Source: an uncultured Acidobacteriota bacterium (GTDB taxonomy: Bacteria; Acidobacteriota; Vicinamibacteria; Vicinamibacterales; UBA8438). From it: a stretch of DNA of 5,511 nt. The stretch is from assembly GCA_937888665.1 (NCBI GenBank), contig CALBET010001060.1, forward strand, positions 1 through 5,511, written 5' to 3'. The notes under the pieces are model-generated. The model was given only the letters and a program-made list of their open reading frames with translations. It was not told where the DNA came from and searched no databases. Shown piece by piece: positions 1 through 4,903 of the stretch. The first letter of the stretch is position 1; every line of letters begins with the position of its first letter. The position numbers and the translations under genes are program-made.

Positions 1-120
1 CAGGGCGCGCTCGTCGCGCAAGTAGTGCTCGAAGGCCCGGACGCATCGCTCAACCGGGGTCAGCCCCGGGGCCAGGCTGCGCTCGGGGGCAATCACGCCC
101 TCACCGCGCAGAGCAACGAC
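1..120 (-). pseudogene. Tyrosine recombinase, N-terminal fragment (RIT-type)
   Basis: Read on the minus strand from 120 to 1, one frame stays open and gives a sequence containing LAPGLTPVERCVRAFEHYLR followed by DERAL. This resembles the start of the SAM-like core-binding domain of phage-type integrases, where a Pro-Val-Glu stretch leads into a helix ending in 'YL..ERGL'. That domain grips the recombination site DNA, while the catalytic domain lies further toward the C-terminus. The reading continues past the left edge, so the catalytic part may lie outside the window. No start codon is seen before the similarity begins, because the DNA switches at about 118-123 to a plus-strand recombinase C-terminus. 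I infer a rearranged remnant of a three-recombinase element. Similarity was judged by eye over about 35 residues. Confidence 0.5.
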
Positions 121-122
121 AT

Positions 123-308
123 AGGCGGCATTCCTATGCGGTGTACCTCTTGCGATCGGGCCTCTCCCTCAAGACGACCGGTGACCTCCTGGGCCATCGC
201 ACCGTGGAAAGCACCTGTGTGTATCTCCGGTTGGCGGTGAAGGATCTGCGCGATGTGGCGTTGAACCCGACCACTGACGCTGCCCGCTCGACGGGGGTGG
301 CGTTATGA
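123..308 (+). pseudogene. Tyrosine recombinase, C-terminal fragment
   Basis: The plus-strand frame ending at the TGA at 306-308 encodes the end of a tyrosine recombinase catalytic domain. Visible parts are RHSYAVYLLRSG (the box II Arg-His region), LGHRTVEST (the conserved Leu-Gly-His) and, some eight residues later, VYLRLAVKDL with the likely nucleophilic tyrosine in 'CVYLR'. These residues cut the DNA strand and form the phosphotyrosine link. The first histidine of the usual HxxRH motif is missing: the codon expected to hold it (117-119) reads CGA, so homology begins at about 123, where the sequence changes orientation. The stop overlaps the next recombinase start (ATGA at 305-308), the tight overlap typical of RIT elements. 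Which member of the trio this is cannot be decided. It cannot make a working enzyme as it stands. Confidence 0.75.
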
Positions 309-783
309 CGACGTTCACCTCCATCGTATCCGCCACGACCACGGACTATCTGACGCTCAAGCGCGCGCTCGGTCGGCAGTACGCCGGGGAGGAACGCGTC
401 CTGGCGCACCTGGACCAGCTCCTGGCGGCCCGTCGTGCCGATCTCACCGCCGAGACGTTCGCTGGCTGTGTCTCACATTGGAGCATTTAGCCTCGGGCAC
501 GCGGCGGAGCCGCATGCGGAACGTGCGCAATCTGTGTCTCTATCGCCGCCGCCGCGAGTCCAGCTGCTTTGTCCCTGACGAGTGCCTGTTTCCGCCAGTC
601 CATCAAGGCCTCCGGCCACATATCTTCACCGACCACCAAATCGGCCAGTTGCTGGCCGCCGCGCGCCGGCTGGCCCGCACCGCTCAGTCGCCGCTCTGTC
701 CCGAGAACATGCGCCTCGCGATCGTGCGCTTCTCCACGACCGGGCTGCGACGGACGATAGGAGACATTAGGCCACCCCGGTGA
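305..783 (+). pseudogene. Second RIT-type tyrosine recombinase, frameshifted and truncated
   Basis: The ATG at 305 overlaps the stop of the preceding recombinase. The first part (SIVSATTTDYLTLKRALGRQ, then YAGEERVLAHLDQLLAARRA) looks like the core-binding N-terminus of a tyrosine recombinase. At about 470-478 the frame breaks and ends at a TAG at 488-490. The homologous reading resumes one frame over with LEHLASGTRRSRMRNVRNLC and continues to TTGLRR. One missing base near 473 would restore the expected Phe-Ala-x-Trp-Cys run. The TGLRR motif carries the first catalytic arginine, but homology stops right there (about 750) and only a short unrelated tail follows to the TGA at 781-783. The second arginine, the histidines and the tyrosine are all absent. 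The gene is dead through both a frameshift and a 3' deletion. Confidence 0.75.
753..770 (+). repeat. Breakpoint motif, copy 1
   Basis: GACGATAGGAGACATTAG lies exactly where recombinase homology ends. A copy differing at two positions occurs at 4761-4778, next to the left side of the IS200-like element. A looser match (ATAGGTGACATTTTAG) occurs at 5476-5491. It may be a remnant of an insertion sequence end. Two mismatches in 18 bases could also arise by chance in a window of this size. Confidence 0.3.
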
Positions 784-803
784 ACAAAAGATCCGGTATC
801 GGA

Positions 804-830
804 CCCACGCGCCGCAGCCCAGCGCGTGGG
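804..830. repeat. Inverted repeat at the end of the lasso B2 fragment
   Basis: CCCACGCG at 804-811 pairs perfectly with CGCGTGGG at 823-830 across an 11-base spacer. The repeat lies where the lasso B2 similarity on the minus strand breaks off. There is no T-run on either side, so it does not look like an intrinsic terminator. It may mark, or may have helped cause, the rearrangement joint. Confidence 0.5.
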
Positions 831-1072
831 ACATATCGGGCCGCAGTGGGAACGGCCCATGCGATGTCATCTGACATCGCTCTCCGTCTTTTTGAACTGC
901 ATGCTGGCACCTCACCAGCTGACAGAAGCGCCGTCCGCTCGATGAGCCGCGAGATCTTCACATAGGGGAGAAGCCACAGTAGGATTCGAACAGTCGCGAC
1001 AACCGTGCCCGTTGCCAGCAGCAGGCGCCGCCTGGTGGACGGAAGGTGAACAAGCCTGCGGAGCAATCGCAT
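821..1072 (-). pseudogene. Lasso peptide maturation protease B2, N-terminal fragment
   Basis: From the ATG at 1072-1070 the minus strand reads MRLLRRLVHLPSTRRRLLLA, then a hydrophobic stretch ending in LLWLLPY, and about 33 residues later DDIAWAVPTAARYVP. This is the N-terminal layout of lasso-peptide B2 proteins (transglutaminase-like fold): a basic 'LP..RRLLL' helix, a hydrophobic helix ending in 'LLPF/Y', then 'IAWAV.AAARRVP' just before the catalytic Cys in 'CL.QAL'. B2 is the cysteine protease that, with the leader-binding B1 protein, removes the leader peptide so that the cyclase can close the lasso. Homology stops at about 821, directly before the Cys. The catalytic Cys, His and Asp are all missing. 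The frame then runs through unrelated DNA to a TAA at 769-767. No B1, cyclase or precursor gene is visible nearby. Confidence 0.7.
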
Positions 1073-1087
1073 CGCTCCGAGTGATCT

Positions 1088-1222
1088 GAAACAGCTCGCT
1101 CTCACCGTCCCCACCTCCAGCGTCGGGTCGGTCGCCACGGCGACCACCATCGGCATCTCCTCGCTCGACCGCCGGTAGAACAGCTCGTCGTTGGCGGCCC
1201 AGAGCGCCCCACGGCCGCCCGG
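1088..1222 (-). pseudogene. PD40/TolB-like propeller tail, probably from a Ser/Thr protein kinase
   Basis: On the minus strand, PGGRGALW, then DELFYRRSSEEMPMVVAVAT and DPTLEVG match the ending of PD40 beta-propeller repeats. The usual pattern is 'GG..P.W..dG.ELFYR....MMAV.V.T.PTF..G.PR.LF'. Such propellers often form the C-terminal half of bacterial Ser/Thr kinases or of TolB-like and peptidase proteins. Only the last blade and a half remains. An in-frame ATG lies at 1270-1268, but no ribosome binding site or kinase part is seen. The frame runs straight into the lasso B2 fragment, so the two would read as one protein. I regard that as accidental joining of two fragments. Confidence 0.6.
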
Positions 1223-1270
1223 CGTCAGGTGTCTTCGGCGCCGCCCGCGGTCGGCTGGCATGAACCGCAT

Positions 1271-1749
1271 TCGGATTCTCGCGGTGATGAACGTTTGACG
1301 ACCGGGTACTGGGTGGGGCGGTCGCTACGGCGCCAATGGAGCCGGCGACTCGTCACGTGAGCACAGCGTGGACGCTAGGCGATTCTTTAGGCGATTCTAG
1401 AGCCCTTCCGATCACCAAGCAAGCCCCTTCCCTCGGGACGTTCGAGCACATGGCGCCTGAGCGGCATTGACTTGGCGAAAGTCGAAGTCGATTCAGCCGG
1501 CCGTGGGTGTTGATCGGCGGCTCGTGGTCCTGCCCTTCGACGCCTGCTCAAGCAGAGGGTCCAAGTCGCGGCGGTTGAGCCACCCCCACATCGGACTTCG
1601 ATCTGGGAAGTGGAAAGAGCGACCAACAGTCTGCGATTCCGACGAGAGACGAATCCTCTCCCGCCGCTTCTCAGCGATAGGCGCAAGTGGTGTCCGAATT
1701 GAGAGACGAGATCGCTCGGCGCGAGCTTGTAGTTCTGCGCTGGAGACGA
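1271..1749. other. Stretch without a recognisable gene
   Basis: Several frames on both strands stay open, as expected in GC-rich DNA, but none shows a credible start with a ribosome binding site or a familiar motif. A minus-strand reading around 1490-1590 (WGWLNRRDLDPLLEQASKGR) has a protein-like look but was not recognised. The plus frame continuing into the receptor remnant is open back to 1467, yet resembles a receptor only from about 1750. The most notable structure is a pair of 11-base direct repeats at 1376-1398. Confidence 0.5.
1376..1398. repeat. Two tandem copies of an 11-base repeat
   Basis: TAGGCGATTCT occurs at 1376-1386 and again at 1388-1398, separated by one base. The copies are identical. 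Nothing beside them identifies the origin: it may be a replication-slippage duplication, a target-site trace or a binding site. Confidence 0.8.
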
Positions 1750-1979
1750 TCAGCTCCTCAAGCCGCATCCTCTTCGGTGACGAGCGGAACGACCAGGCTC
1801 CGCGCGAGGGGTTCACCATGGCGAACCTGCTGTCATCGTATCGCCTGGTCGGCGAGGTCGAGCTGTTCGTCCGCATCGACAATCTGTGCGACACCGACTA
1901 CAAGACCTTCGGGATCCTGGCGGAGCTGGAGCTGGCACTGGCACTGGACGAAGTGCCCGGCCATCGGCCGGCAGGTTGA
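1750..1979 (+). pseudogene. TonB-dependent receptor, C-terminal fragment
   Basis: The plus frame contains SSSRILFGDERNDQAPREGF, then TMANLLSSYRLVGEVELFVR and IDNLCDTDYKTFGIL. This fits the last strands of TonB-dependent receptors: 'S...L.GDE.N....PGYT..NL..SYR....ELF.RV.NLFD..Y.TFG.L'. These outer-membrane barrels import siderophores, vitamins or sugars using TonB energy. The plug, TonB box and most of the barrel are missing. The final strand ending in an aromatic residue is not found in this frame. The tail reads AELELALALDEVPG and stops at a TGA at 1977-1979. Tandem hexamers at about 1921-1946 (GAGCTG twice, GCACTG twice) explain the ELELALAL run. Another frame (about 1970-2010, RLSSRRSPDAGL) weakly resembles the usual 'RFLSPGAPRA..' ending, so a small frameshift is possible. 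It lies directly upstream of the kinase gene on the same strand. Confidence 0.7.
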
Positions 1980-2061
1980 GCAGCCGCAGGTCTCCTGACG
2001 CTGGTCTGGATCCCTCGAGGTGCCGATACACCGTTGAGATCCTCGTTGCCCCGCGACAGCC

Positions 2062-2072
2062 GGAGGAGGGAG
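2062..2072 (+). promoter_or_regulatory. Ribosome binding site deciding the histidine kinase start
   Basis: The purine-rich run GGAGGAGGGAG ends six bases before the GTG at 2079. No comparable site precedes the upstream TTG at 2034. This favours GTG 2079 as the start, which also places the first membrane segment about ten residues from the N-terminus. Confidence 0.75.
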
Positions 2073-2078
2073 CCCATC

Positions 2079-3641
2079 GTGTCAGCCGTCCGAACTGCGC
2101 CGTCGGTCCCGTTTCGAGCTCTGACGCTGTCGCTGGCAGCCCTGGCAGTGGCGCTGGTCGCGGCGCTGTTCTCACCGGACGAGCTGCTCGACCAGCAGAA
2201 CCTGGCCGGGCTCCTGGCCCTCATCCCAGCACTCCTGCTCGCCCACTACAGGAAATGGCAGGCGATTTCGACCCTCCTCGTGGCCGGCATGGTCATTCTG
2301 TGCGCCGCGCAGATCACATCGACCCTCTTCGGCCTGTCGATTCAGGGTATGCCCGTCGTCCTGGTGGTCATCGCTCCGTATATCGCGATCGCGCTTGGCG
2401 CCGGGTGGTTCGCGGAGGTGCGCAGTTACGCGGCCGAGCAGCAGCTGGCTGACCAGGCGCTGCGGCGACTAGAGAAGGCCCTTGAGACGATGCAGCTCGG
2501 CGTCGTCATCACCGATCTCCGCGGACGCTTCGTCTATGCGAACCCGGCCGACGCCAGGATGCATGGGTTCACGGTCGACGAGCTGATTGGCCAGGACATC
2601 GGCATCTACGCGCCGCCAGGCACCCGCAAGCAGCTGAAACTGGACCAGCTGCTGAAGATCCCGAGCCGGAGCAGCGAAACGACCAACGTCCGGCGCGACG
2701 GGTCCGTGTTCCCTGTGCACCTTCGTTCCGACGTCGTGCAGGACGCCGGCGGTAAAGTGGTAGGCGTCGTGACGACCTGCGAGGACATCACGGAGCGCAA
2801 GCAGACGGAGGCCAAGTTGCTCGCTTCGCTCAAGCAGCTGCGGGCGGTGCAACTCCAGGTCATCCAGGCGGAAAAACTGGAGTCAATCGGCCGAATGGCC
2901 GCGGGCGTCGCGCATGAGGTCAAGAACCCGCTGATGACGATCCTGACCGGCGTCAAGATCCTGACGAAGCGCCTAGAAAGCAGCGAGGCGCCGGTTCGTC
3001 AGCTGCTCGGGGACATGACGCAGGCGGTTCAGCGCGCCGATGCGATCATCGGCGGCCTGTTGAACTTTTCGAGAGACCAAGAACTGGACGTGCGACCGGC
3101 CGATCTGAACGCCATCGTCCACCGCGCGCTGTTGCTCGTGAAACATCAACTCGACACGGGCCGGACTCGCGTGACCCGCGTGTTGGCGCCGTCACTACCC
3201 AAGCTCAACCTCGATGAGATCAAGATTGAGCAGGTCCTCGTCAACCTGTTCACGAACGCGATTCACGCCATGGGTGACGGCGGAGAGATCACGGTGCGGT
3301 CGTCGGTGATATCGTTGGACCCTGGCGGCGGCGTCGGGTTTGGGCAAACTGATCGATACGTCCCGGGCGAGCAGGTCGTGCTGCTCAAGATCGACGACAA
3401 CGGACCGGGGATATCCGAACAGCATGTCACCAAGGTCTTCGACCCGTTCTTCACGACGAAGCCGACTGGCGTCGGCACCGGGCTCGGGCTGTCCGTCTGC
3501 CGGCAGATCATAGACATGCACGGCGGGTCCATCGAGATTGCCAACCGCGAGGTTGGTGGCGCGCGGGTGTCGATCATGTTCAACCTCGACAACGGGAAAG
3601 GGAGAGCCACGAATGACGAAGGCGCGGATCCTGCTGGTTGA
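2079..3641 (+). CDS. Membrane-bound PAS sensor histidine kinase
   Basis: A 520-residue sensor kinase starting at GTG. Four hydrophobic segments at about residues 12-31, 42-57, 63-85 and 92-112 form a compact membrane unit with very short outer loops, so the signal may be sensed in the membrane or inside the cell. A PAS domain with PAC end follows at about 130-240 (LGVVITDLRGRFVYANPA, then RRDGSVFPVH and TCEDITERK), then a helical linker. HisKA has the phospho-acceptor His279 in GVAHEVKNP. The ATPase domain shows the N box with Asn393 (NLFTNAIHAM), the G1 box DDNGPGI (439-445), the F box FDPFFTTK (454-461) and the G2 box GTGLGLS (466-472). All residues needed for ATP binding and autophosphorylation are present. 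The GVAHEVKNPL form resembles NtrB/AtoS-type kinases. Its 3' end overlaps the response regulator by 29 bp, which points to coupled translation and a cognate pair. The PAS ligand cannot be read from the sequence. Confidence 0.95.
   Translation: MSAVRTAPSVPFRALTLSLAALAVALVAALFSPDELLDQQNLAGLLALIPALLLAHYRKWQAISTLLVAGMVILCAAQITSTLFGLSIQGMPVVLVVIAPYIAIALGAGWFAEVRSYAAEQQLADQALRRLEKALETMQLGVVITDLRGRFVYANPADARMHGFTVDELIGQDIGIYAPPGTRKQLKLDQLLKIPSRSSETTNVRRDGSVFPVHLRSDVVQDAGGKVVGVVTTCEDITERKQTEAKLLASLKQLRAVQLQVIQAEKLESIGRMAAGVAHEVKNPLMTILTGVKILTKRLESSEAPVRQLLGDMTQAVQRADAIIGGLLNFSRDQELDVRPADLNAIVHRALLLVKHQLDTGRTRVTRVLAPSLPKLNLDEIKIEQVLVNLFTNAIHAMGDGGEITVRSSVISLDPGGGVGFGQTDRYVPGEQVVLLKIDDNGPGISEQHVTKVFDPFFTTKPTGVGTGLGLSVCRQIIDMHGGSIEIANREVGGARVSIMFNLDNGKGRATNDEGADPAG
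3600..3604 (+). promoter_or_regulatory. Ribosome binding site of the response regulator
   Basis: GGGAG lies eight bases before the ATG at 3613, inside the end of the kinase gene. It selects this ATG over the in-frame ATG at 3538, which would add 25 residues ahead of the universal receiver start 'ILLVDDE'. Confidence 0.8.
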
Positions 3642-3990
3642 TGACGAGGTCAGCGTCTCACGGACCCTCAAGATGTACCTTGAGGAGTACGGCGGCTTCG
3701 AGGTGCGCGTCGAGAACGCCGGCAGCCGAGCGCTCGCGACCGCCCGCGATTTTCGTCCCGACCTCATCTTTCTCGACATCGTGATGCCAGATGCCGACGG
3801 GGGGGCCGTGGCCGCCGAGATCAAGGCCGACCCGGTTCTGAAAGACACCCCGATCGTGTTTCTCACGGCGCTCGTGACGCCGCAAGAGACCGGCGGCGGC
3901 CAAGACGTGATCGGCGGGCACCCGTTTCTGGCAAAGCCGGTCGACCCCGACGTGGTCGTTGCCTACATCGAAAAGTACGCCAAACGCTGA
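3613..3990 (+). CDS. Single-domain (CheY-like) response regulator
   Basis: A 125-residue protein consisting only of a receiver domain. The acidic pocket is Asp10-Asp11 in ILLVDDE, and the phosphorylation site is Asp55 in LIFLDIVMPDADGG. The switch threonine is Thr85 in IVFLTAL, and the conserved lysine is Lys108 in FLAKPVD. All five key residues are present, so it should accept phosphate from the overlapping kinase. There is no DNA-binding, GGDEF, enzyme or other output domain: the protein ends 16 residues after the Lys-Pro pair. Such regulators act by binding a partner or passing phosphate onward to a phosphotransfer protein. The loop TPQETGGGQDVIGGHP, between the threonine and the lysine, is unusually glycine-rich. 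No partner is found in the window: the flanking DNA holds only gene fragments and an IS. Confidence 0.95.
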   Translation: MTKARILLVDDEVSVSRTLKMYLEEYGGFEVRVENAGSRALATARDFRPDLIFLDIVMPDADGGAVAAEIKADPVLKDTPIVFLTALVTPQETGGGQDVIGGHPFLAKPVDPDVVVAYIEKYAKR

Positions 3991-4025
3991 AGCGGGGTTC
4001 CTGGAAAGATTATAGACAGGATTAG

Positions 4026-4036
4026 CCCCCCCCCCC
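4026..4036 (+). repeat. C11 homopolymer tract
   Basis: Eleven consecutive C residues lie 36 bases after the response regulator stop, directly beside the point where TPR homology on the minus strand ends. Tracts of this kind slip during replication and are also prone to sequencing error, so the true length is uncertain. It is too far downstream of the regulator to change its frame. Confidence 0.85.
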
Positions 4037-4040
4037 AAGT

Positions 4041-4148
4041 TAAGTTATTGAGGCCGATTGCCATCGCGGTGTGCTCGTTCCCAAGCAGCTCCCGCCACAC
4101 GGCCAGGGCCTCCCGGTGCAGCGCCTCCGCAGTCTTGTTGTCGTCGCG
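4041..4148 (-). pseudogene. TPR fragment, kinesin-light-chain-like repeat
   Basis: Read on the minus strand from 4148 to 4041, the sequence gives DNKTAEALHREALAVWRELL, then GNEHTAMAIGLNNL. This is the repeat 'A..L.REAL.I.R.LLG.EHP.VA..LNNLA' found in TPR_10/TPR_12 domains, often attached to bacterial Ser/Thr kinases. About one repeat of 36 residues remains. It is cut at the C11 tract on one side and at about 4148 on the other, where plus-strand TPR sequence begins. TPR repeats serve protein-protein contact. The fragment has no start of its own. Confidence 0.65.
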
Positions 4149-4217
4149 GCGCCTCTAGGGGACACCCGTTCGGCCCTCGACTGCCTGGAAAGTGCCTATG
4201 AAGAACGAGCGTCCTTT
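4149..4217 (+). pseudogene. Second TPR fragment, opposite strand
   Basis: The plus-strand reading GDTRSALDCLESAYEERASF closely follows the TPR pattern 'GD...ALDWLERAYEERS.W', common near the C-terminus of multi-TPR signalling proteins. It covers only about 23 residues with no start. It begins where the minus-strand TPR fragment begins, so the two point away from each other. It is also antisense to the last 20 or so codons of the minus-strand exported-protein frame, so the end of that frame is probably not genuine coding sequence. Confidence 0.5.
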
Positions 4218-4514
4218 CGTCGCCGACGGCCGTTCCGGCGTGGCCACCTCCGACACCACCTCGACCGTCTCCGCAAAGCTGTTCGGAAACAGCGGAATCT
4301 CGATCGCGGCGCCGCGCTTCATCCGATTCCCGTCCAGCGTTCGGTATGCGTCGTTTCCCGGAGCGAGGAATCGCAGGCAGGCCTCGTCCGAGGGAAACTT
4401 GAGCCCGGATGACTCCACTGGCTGCGCGGCGACGGGACGAGACGCGATACCGATCAGCGCTGCGCATACCAGGAGCAGCGCGCATCGCGTACCGCGTCCG
4501 ATCGCATCGCCCAT
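4155..4514 (-). CDS. Small exported protein of unknown function, probably truncated
   Basis: The ATG at 4514-4512 is preceded by GAGGA with seven bases between. The 119-residue frame opens with a clear Sec signal peptide: a basic start (GRGTR), a hydrophobic core (CALLLVCAALIGIA) and a V-A-A site before Gln31. The mature protein would be about 89 residues and includes SDEACLRFLAPGNDAYRTLD and FPNSFAETVEVVSEVATPER. I do not recognise a family. A single cysteine remains after the signal peptide. The last 20 or so codons, from about 4217 to the TAG at 4157-4155, lie antisense to a TPR-like fragment, so the original C-terminus may have been lost and this ending acquired by rearrangement. The start lies 22 bases after the stop of the upstream minus-strand fragment, suggesting a former operon. 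Confidence 0.5.
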   Translation of the reverse strand: MGDAIGRGTRCALLLVCAALIGIASRPVAAQPVESSGLKFPSDEACLRFLAPGNDAYRTLDGNRMKRGAAIEIPLFPNSFAETVEVVSEVATPERPSATKGRSFFIGTFQAVEGRTGVP

Positions 4515-4536
4515 GTCCGGTTCCTCGGAGATCACG

Positions 4537-4764
4537 TCAGTCGTCCTGAAAGTCGGCGCAAACATCGACGTCTTCACCCCAGAAGTCGAGGCAGGCGGCC
4601 CGGGTCATCTCACCCTTCCCGATCGCCTTGGCTATTAGGAAGTCGGCCAGCCGCTCGACCTCCCGATTCTGCAGCGTGGCGCCGGGGTCCGGCAGCTCCA
4701 GCCCCATGCGATCCAGGTTGGCCTGGGTGCGCCCCAGACACCGATCGTCCCTGTACGACAGACG
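4537..4764 (-). pseudogene. C-terminal fragment of a small unidentified protein
   Basis: The minus-strand frame ending at the TGA at 4539-4537 reads DDRCLGRTQANLDRMGLELP, DPGATLQNREVERLADFLIA, then KAIGKGEMTRAACLDFWGED and a Cys-containing acidic tail. The 'LADFL.AK.IGKG.MT...C..FWGE' pattern reminds me of C-terminal regions of small periplasmic or cytochrome-like proteins, but no haem CxxCH motif is in the fragment, so the function is open. The frame closes upstream at a TAG at 4782-4780, and no start codon with a ribosome binding site is seen. The left side of the IS200-like element lies here, so the 5' part was probably removed by insertion or rearrangement. The exported-protein gene follows 22 bases downstream. 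Confidence 0.5.
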
Positions 4765-4778
4765 ATTGGAGACATTGG
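4761..4778 (+). repeat. Breakpoint motif, copy 2
   Basis: GACGATTGGAGACATTGG matches the motif at 753-770 at 16 of 18 positions. It lies between the broken minus-strand gene and the IS200-like element. It is preceded at 4752 by TGTA, as the similar ATAGGTGACATT is at 5461, which hints at an insertion sequence end. The evidence is weak. Confidence 0.3.
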
Positions 4779-4799
4779 ACTAATGCCTGTCGAGAGTTC

Positions 4800-4816
4800 C
4801 CCCGGCTCTGCCGGGG
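4800..4816. repeat. Left-end hairpin of the IS200-like element
   Basis: CCCCGGC at 4800-4806 and GCCGGGG at 4810-4816 form a perfect seven-pair stem with a TCT loop. The surrounding 20 bases recur at 5411-5430 with one difference, as expected for paired recognition hairpins of this IS family. Confidence 0.8.
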
Positions 4817-4840
4817 AGGCAGCCAAAGTTCAACAGTTCC

Positions 4841-4863
4841 GGGAGTAGGCGACAGAAACTCCC
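4841..4863 (+). promoter_or_regulatory. Stem-loop in the transposase leader
   Basis: GGGAGT at 4841-4846 pairs with ACTCCC at 4858-4863 across an 11-base loop, upstream of the transposase ribosome binding site. IS200 is known to hold its transposase down with leader structures that stop incoming transcription and hide the start region. This stem-loop is in the right place for such a role, but its function is inferred. Confidence 0.45.
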
Positions 4864-4891
4864 CTCCGTGAGCCGGCAAAGCATCACGAAA

Positions 4892-4896
4892 GGGAG
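4892..4896 (+). promoter_or_regulatory. Ribosome binding site deciding the transposase start
   Basis: GGGAG lies seven bases before the TTG at 4904. The alternative in-frame GTG at 4868 has no comparable site. The TTG start gives an N-terminus (SDYKRTNHTEWDCKYH) typical of IS200 TnpA. Confidence 0.75.
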
Positions 4897-4903
4897 ATCT
4901 GTC

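Noticed and set aside
804..830. Inverted repeat as an intrinsic terminator
   Set aside because: There is no T-run on either side and no intact gene ends there.
767..1270. A single 167-residue protein spanning the whole minus-strand frame
   Set aside because: Its three parts (propeller tail, lasso B2 N-terminus, unrelated tail from 820 down) belong to different contexts. There is no ribosome binding site at 1270.
1467..1749. Long plus-strand frame before the receptor fragment as part of the receptor gene
   Set aside because: It shows no barrel-strand pattern or receptor motif, and open frames are expected by chance at this GC content.
1493..1894. Minus-strand 133-residue frame antisense to the receptor fragment
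   Set aside because: Its 5' half is the antisense shadow of the receptor similarity, and no family was recognised in the rest.
2034..2078. TTG at 2034 as the start of the histidine kinase
   Set aside because: It has no ribosome binding site, whereas the GTG at 2079 has a strong one six bases upstream, and the extra 15 residues are arginine-rich and not kinase-like.
3538..3612. ATG at 3538 as the start of the response regulator
   Set aside because: The added 25 residues lie inside the kinase gene in another frame and precede the universal receiver start. The ATG at 3613 has its own ribosome binding site.
4071..4412. Plus-strand 113-residue frame as a real gene
   Set aside because: Only codons 4149-4217 resemble a TPR. 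The remainder is antisense to the exported-protein frame, and there is no ribosome binding site.
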